In this document: positions 61,907-64,000 of the stretch, piece after piece | Layout: the number at the start of each line of letters is the position of its first letter | Numbering within the stretch: the first letter of the stretch is position 1 | DNA from: Daejeonella lutea | Lineage (GTDB): Bacteria > Bacteroidota > Bacteroidia > Sphingobacteriales > Sphingobacteriaceae | Direction of reading: 5' to 3' | Length of the DNA: 64,000 bases | Assembly (NCBI RefSeq): GCF_900168015.1 | Contig: NZ_FUYR01000001.1 | Coordinates: forward strand, 1,176,943-1,240,942 | The notes under the pieces: model-generated | What the model was told of the DNA's origin: nothing | Databases searched by the model: none | The model's input: only the letters and a program-made list of their open reading frames with translations | Made by a program: the position numbers and the translations under genes

Positions 61907-63160
61907 CTAGTCCGGTTCCTTCTCCTTCGGTATTTCCCGTTTCAGATAGTTCATTACCGGCGTGGCCGTCATCCCGTGAATTAGAACCGAGATGAGTATG
62001 GTAAATGCCACAATCGCCCATAGTTCCTCCTCGTTACCGAAAAAGGCCTCCTGAAATGCGAAGGCCAGGTAAAACACCGACCCCATTCCACGGATACCAA
62101 AGAATGAGATCGCCAGCTTCTCCTTCACGTGTACATCCGATCCTGCCAGGCTCAGGAGAGCTGCACCTGGTCGGATGAGGAAAAGGAAAATAAAAGTAAA
62201 CAGACACATCTGCCAGGTAAGCGGAGCGAGTATTCCGCCCACCAGTGCACCACCAAATAGAATCAGCAGCATAGCCACCAATAAGCGTTCAGTCTGATCA
62301 GCAAAGGAATGAAGCTCATCGTGGTAATCATGTTTTTTATCAAAATGCCGTAAGGTGATTGAACTAATAAACACAGCGACAAACCCATACACATGAAGCA
62401 ATTCAGACACACCATACACCATTAAGGTCAGTGAAATTGCCAGGAAACCATCCCTCGTTTTCAGAGCTGGGAATTTTGCAGAAACCTTAAATACCAGGTA
62501 CCCTACCACCCTACCGAAAATATAGCCCACTGCGATGGCTGCTATAATTTTGTATATAAGGTGATACCCAAACCATGACAAAAGATTACCCTGTTCAATA
62601 TCGCCCAGCCTGCTTACTGCAAATAAAATAGCTAGCCAGGTAAAGGGAAAAGCCATGCCATCATTCAGCCCCGCCTCCGCGGTCAGTGAAAACCTGGTTT
62701 CAGATTTAATTCGCTCGTTCGGGGGACCGACCTGCACATCCGACGCTAAAACAGGATCAGTTGGTGCTAGTGCCGCTCCTAAAAGCAAAGCGGAACCAAT
62801 GTTTAGGCTCAATAATGTGTAGCCGAGCAAAGCTGCAAAAGCAATGCAGATGATCATGGCAACAAAAATGAGCCGTAAGGGTGATGACCAGTTTTTCAAT
62901 GAAAACGACCGGTCGATTTTAATGCCGGTGCCCATCAATGCAACTATTACAACTAATTCCGTCAGACGGATCGTGAGCTGACCATTAGTCATCACATCAG
63001 GTTTAGGAAGCAAGTTTGGAAAGAGTAAATAAATAATCACTCCGGCAGCCAGATAAATGATTGAGTAAGATATTCCTGTTATTCTGGAAATGGCAGGCAT
63101 CCATGCCATGCCGAATGCGGCCAGACCCACGAGGGATAATAACAGGAAATATTCATTCAT
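61907..63160 (-). CDS. CPA1-type cation:proton antiporter
   Basis: The 417-residue protein has about twelve helices. The CPA core is present: LGAALAPTDPVLASDVQVGPP and SLTAEAGLNDGMAFPF with the paired Asn-Asp of electroneutral antiporters, then ISFFGIRGMGSVFYLAFAF near the end. It likely exchanges Na+ or K+ for protons across the inner membrane. The acidic-site pattern is NhaP-like. It lies 134 bp upstream of the LOV kinase on the same strand, too far to assume one transcript. Confidence 0.92.
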   Translation of the reverse strand: MNEYFLLLSLVGLAAFGMAWMPAISRITGISYSIIYLAAGVIIYLLFPNLLPKPDVMTNGQLTIRLTELVVIVALMGTGIKIDRSFSLKNWSSPLRLIFVAMIICIAFAALLGYTLLSLNIGSALLLGAALAPTDPVLASDVQVGPPNERIKSETRFSLTAEAGLNDGMAFPFTWLAILFAVSRLGDIEQGNLLSWFGYHLIYKIIAAIAVGYIFGRVVGYLVFKVSAKFPALKTRDGFLAISLTLMVYGVSELLHVYGFVAVFISSITLRHFDKKHDYHDELHSFADQTERLLVAMLLILFGGALVGGILAPLTWQMCLFTFIFLFLIRPGAALLSLAGSDVHVKEKLAISFFGIRGMGSVFYLAFAFQEAFFGNEEELWAIVAFTILISVLIHGMTATPVMNYLKREIPKEKEPD

Positions 63161-63302
63161 CGACCATCCATTGCAAGTACTATACCATAATAAATTCGCC
63201 TATTGAGAGAATAGTAAGTGATTAAGCGACAAGTTGCACAACCGTCGATCCTTTCACTGCCTGATGTACTGTTTCAAACCAGCCATCCAGTCATCCAAAC
63301 AA

Positions 63303-63332
63303 AAAAAGAGTGATCTTCCGACCACTCTTTTT
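63303..63332 (-). terminator. intrinsic terminator after the DUF3606 gene
   Basis: AAAGAGTG (63305-63312) pairs with CACTCTTT (63323-63330) around a 10-nt loop. On the minus strand it is followed by seven T. The rest of 63161-63360 shows nothing further. Confidence 0.85.
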
Positions 63333-63360
63333 CAGTTTGTTAACCACTAACAAATAAAAT

Positions 63361-63537
63361 TTACTTTTTCAGATAAGCTTCAACAGCCTCCCGGGTATTT
63401 CCTACTGCCTGTATTGCTTCTCTGATCTGCTCCCGCGAAACTCCATGCTTCTGAGCAACATAATCTAATTCATAATCTGAATTCCCGTCAATCTGTGCCC
63501 TATCGCGGCCATCCTGAACATTTTTATCGTCTGCCAT
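63361..63537 (-). CDS. DUF3606 small protein (58 aa)
   Basis: A 58-codon frame from ATG 63535-63537 reads MADDKNVQDGRDRAQIDGNS, then YELDYVAQKHGVSREQIREAI and a closing VGNTREAVEAYL. This is the DUF3606 pattern (GRDR, Y-x-V-x2-hydrophobic, HGV/FGV, VG-x6-VE-YL), a small helical protein common in proteobacteria and Bacteroidota with unknown function. A terminator follows its stop. It is near the LOV/DUF892 stress-type genes but is separately transcribed. Confidence 0.88.
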   Translation of the reverse strand: MADDKNVQDGRDRAQIDGNSDYELDYVAQKHGVSREQIREAIQAVGNTREAVEAYLKK

Positions 63538-63690
63538 TTTTGTTTGGTTTTAGTTTAGTACATGTAATGGCAACATCGTTCAGGCGGGGATTGTTTGAAG
63601 AATTATTGTAAAGAGTTTTCCCTGGTTTGATCCCGGGTCCTCAGAGGGAACGAAGGTCGTGGAGGTCCTTCCTCACATGAAATCATAACC

Positions 63691-64000
63691 TCATTTCCCA
63701 ATCACCTTTTTCACCTCCTCACCAATAGCCTCCGCTAACCTCATAAATCCCACATCTGTTAAGTGAGTCCCATCAATCGTGGCCTCATGATCATTGCCAA
63801 TCAGGTCTTTTGAAAAAATATAATGGAGGTTCTTATCACTATCTCCCATGGCCCGCTGATAAGCATTCCGGAATTCCATATTTTGCTGCGTGGTTCGCGC
63901 TCCTATCTGCGAATCCCAGTTACCCGTCTCCCGGAAAATACTCTCAACCATAATTATCGGTGTATTGGGTCTCAGCGTACGTAGCTTCTTAACGAATCCG
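63691..64000 (-). CDS. SGNH/GDSL hydrolase, C-terminal part, cut by right edge
   Basis: The frame stays open from the right edge (codons from 63999 down) to the stop at 63691, giving about 102 C-terminal residues. The segment LRPNTPIIMVESIF, upstream of the first visible ATG (63951), is the conserved block before the insert in GDSL_3-type lipases. DGTHLTDVGFMRLAEAIG supplies the catalytic Asp-x-x-His. So the ATG at 63951 is internal, not a start. The nucleophile serine lies outside the window. Substrate is unknown; family members deacylate esters, often on glycans. Confidence 0.87.
   Translation of the reverse strand, partial: GFVKKLRTLRPNTPIIMVESIFRETGNWDSQIGARTTQQNMEFRNAYQRAMGDSDKNLHYIFSKDLIGNDHEATIDGTHLTDVGFMRLAEAIGEEVKKVIGK

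Overview
The window looks like chromosome of a Bacteroidota bacterium, most likely family Sphingobacteriaceae (Pedobacter/Mucilaginibacter-like; genus not fixed). Supporting signs are a SusC/SusD pair, a fused SecDF, a long-form NusB, DUF3276 and DUF1573 proteins, type II NADH dehydrogenase, weak Shine-Dalgarno sites, and several TAnnTTTG -7 promoter elements. About 60 protein genes, one tRNA-Arg(CCG) and a dozen convincing terminators are listed. No phage, insertion sequence, CRISPR array or integrase was seen. Most genes are ordinary core functions.

Layout. 1-12,400: folK (cut by the left edge), sppA, a PolX-like PHP nuclease, a family 9 glycosyltransferase with a SixA-like phosphatase, dprA, an overlapping glycosyltransferase/ECF-sigma/rsmG operon, tgt with an LptF/G permease, and a drug/metabolite transporter. 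12,400-23,700 is envelope and nutrition: a predicted outer-membrane protein joining a gluzincin motif, a beta-propeller and a barrel; a LapA-like protein; a very small lipoprotein; and SusC, SusD and an S9 peptidase that suggest peptide uptake. 23,700-33,500: ispE, thyA-folA, secDF, a MarR regulator beside a ferredoxin reductase and ferredoxin, NDH-2 and HMG-CoA lyase. 33,500-44,200: sulfatase, GNAT and LAIP genes, fructose-bisphosphate aldolase, accD, an MBL hydrolase, cysteine desulfurase with a phosphohexomutase, and a methyltransferase/PAP2/ZIP run. 44,200-55,000: a minus-strand run (leucine dehydrogenase, nusB, DUF1573, yajC, YbbR, coaE, MBL exonuclease, DUF5522, marR), an MsbA-like ABC exporter, DUF3276, ychF and the tRNA. 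55,000-64,000: a GH18 chitinase, a PAS histidine kinase, a predicted blue-light (LOV) histidine kinase with two lone receivers and a YciF-like ferritin, a Na+/H+ antiporter, DUF3606, and a GDSL hydrolase cut by the right edge.

The strongest unexplained structure lies between the genes. About ten intergenic gaps are filled with arrays of degenerate heptanucleotides in exact or near-exact 7-nt register, with a different heptamer family in different gaps. Arrays often run right up to a stop or start codon. All four convergent gaps longer than 20 bp carry arrays in inverted orientation, which would fold as bidirectional hairpins; three codirectional gaps carry direct arrays that end 1-6 nt before a start codon. 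Other gaps hold a second family built on GCGCAAAG-like words, and one gap holds a triple nested inverted repeat. Protein-level oddities are a Tgt lacking all three zinc cysteines, a PolX with a damaged polymerase site but an intact PHP site, and the gluzincin/propeller/barrel fusion.
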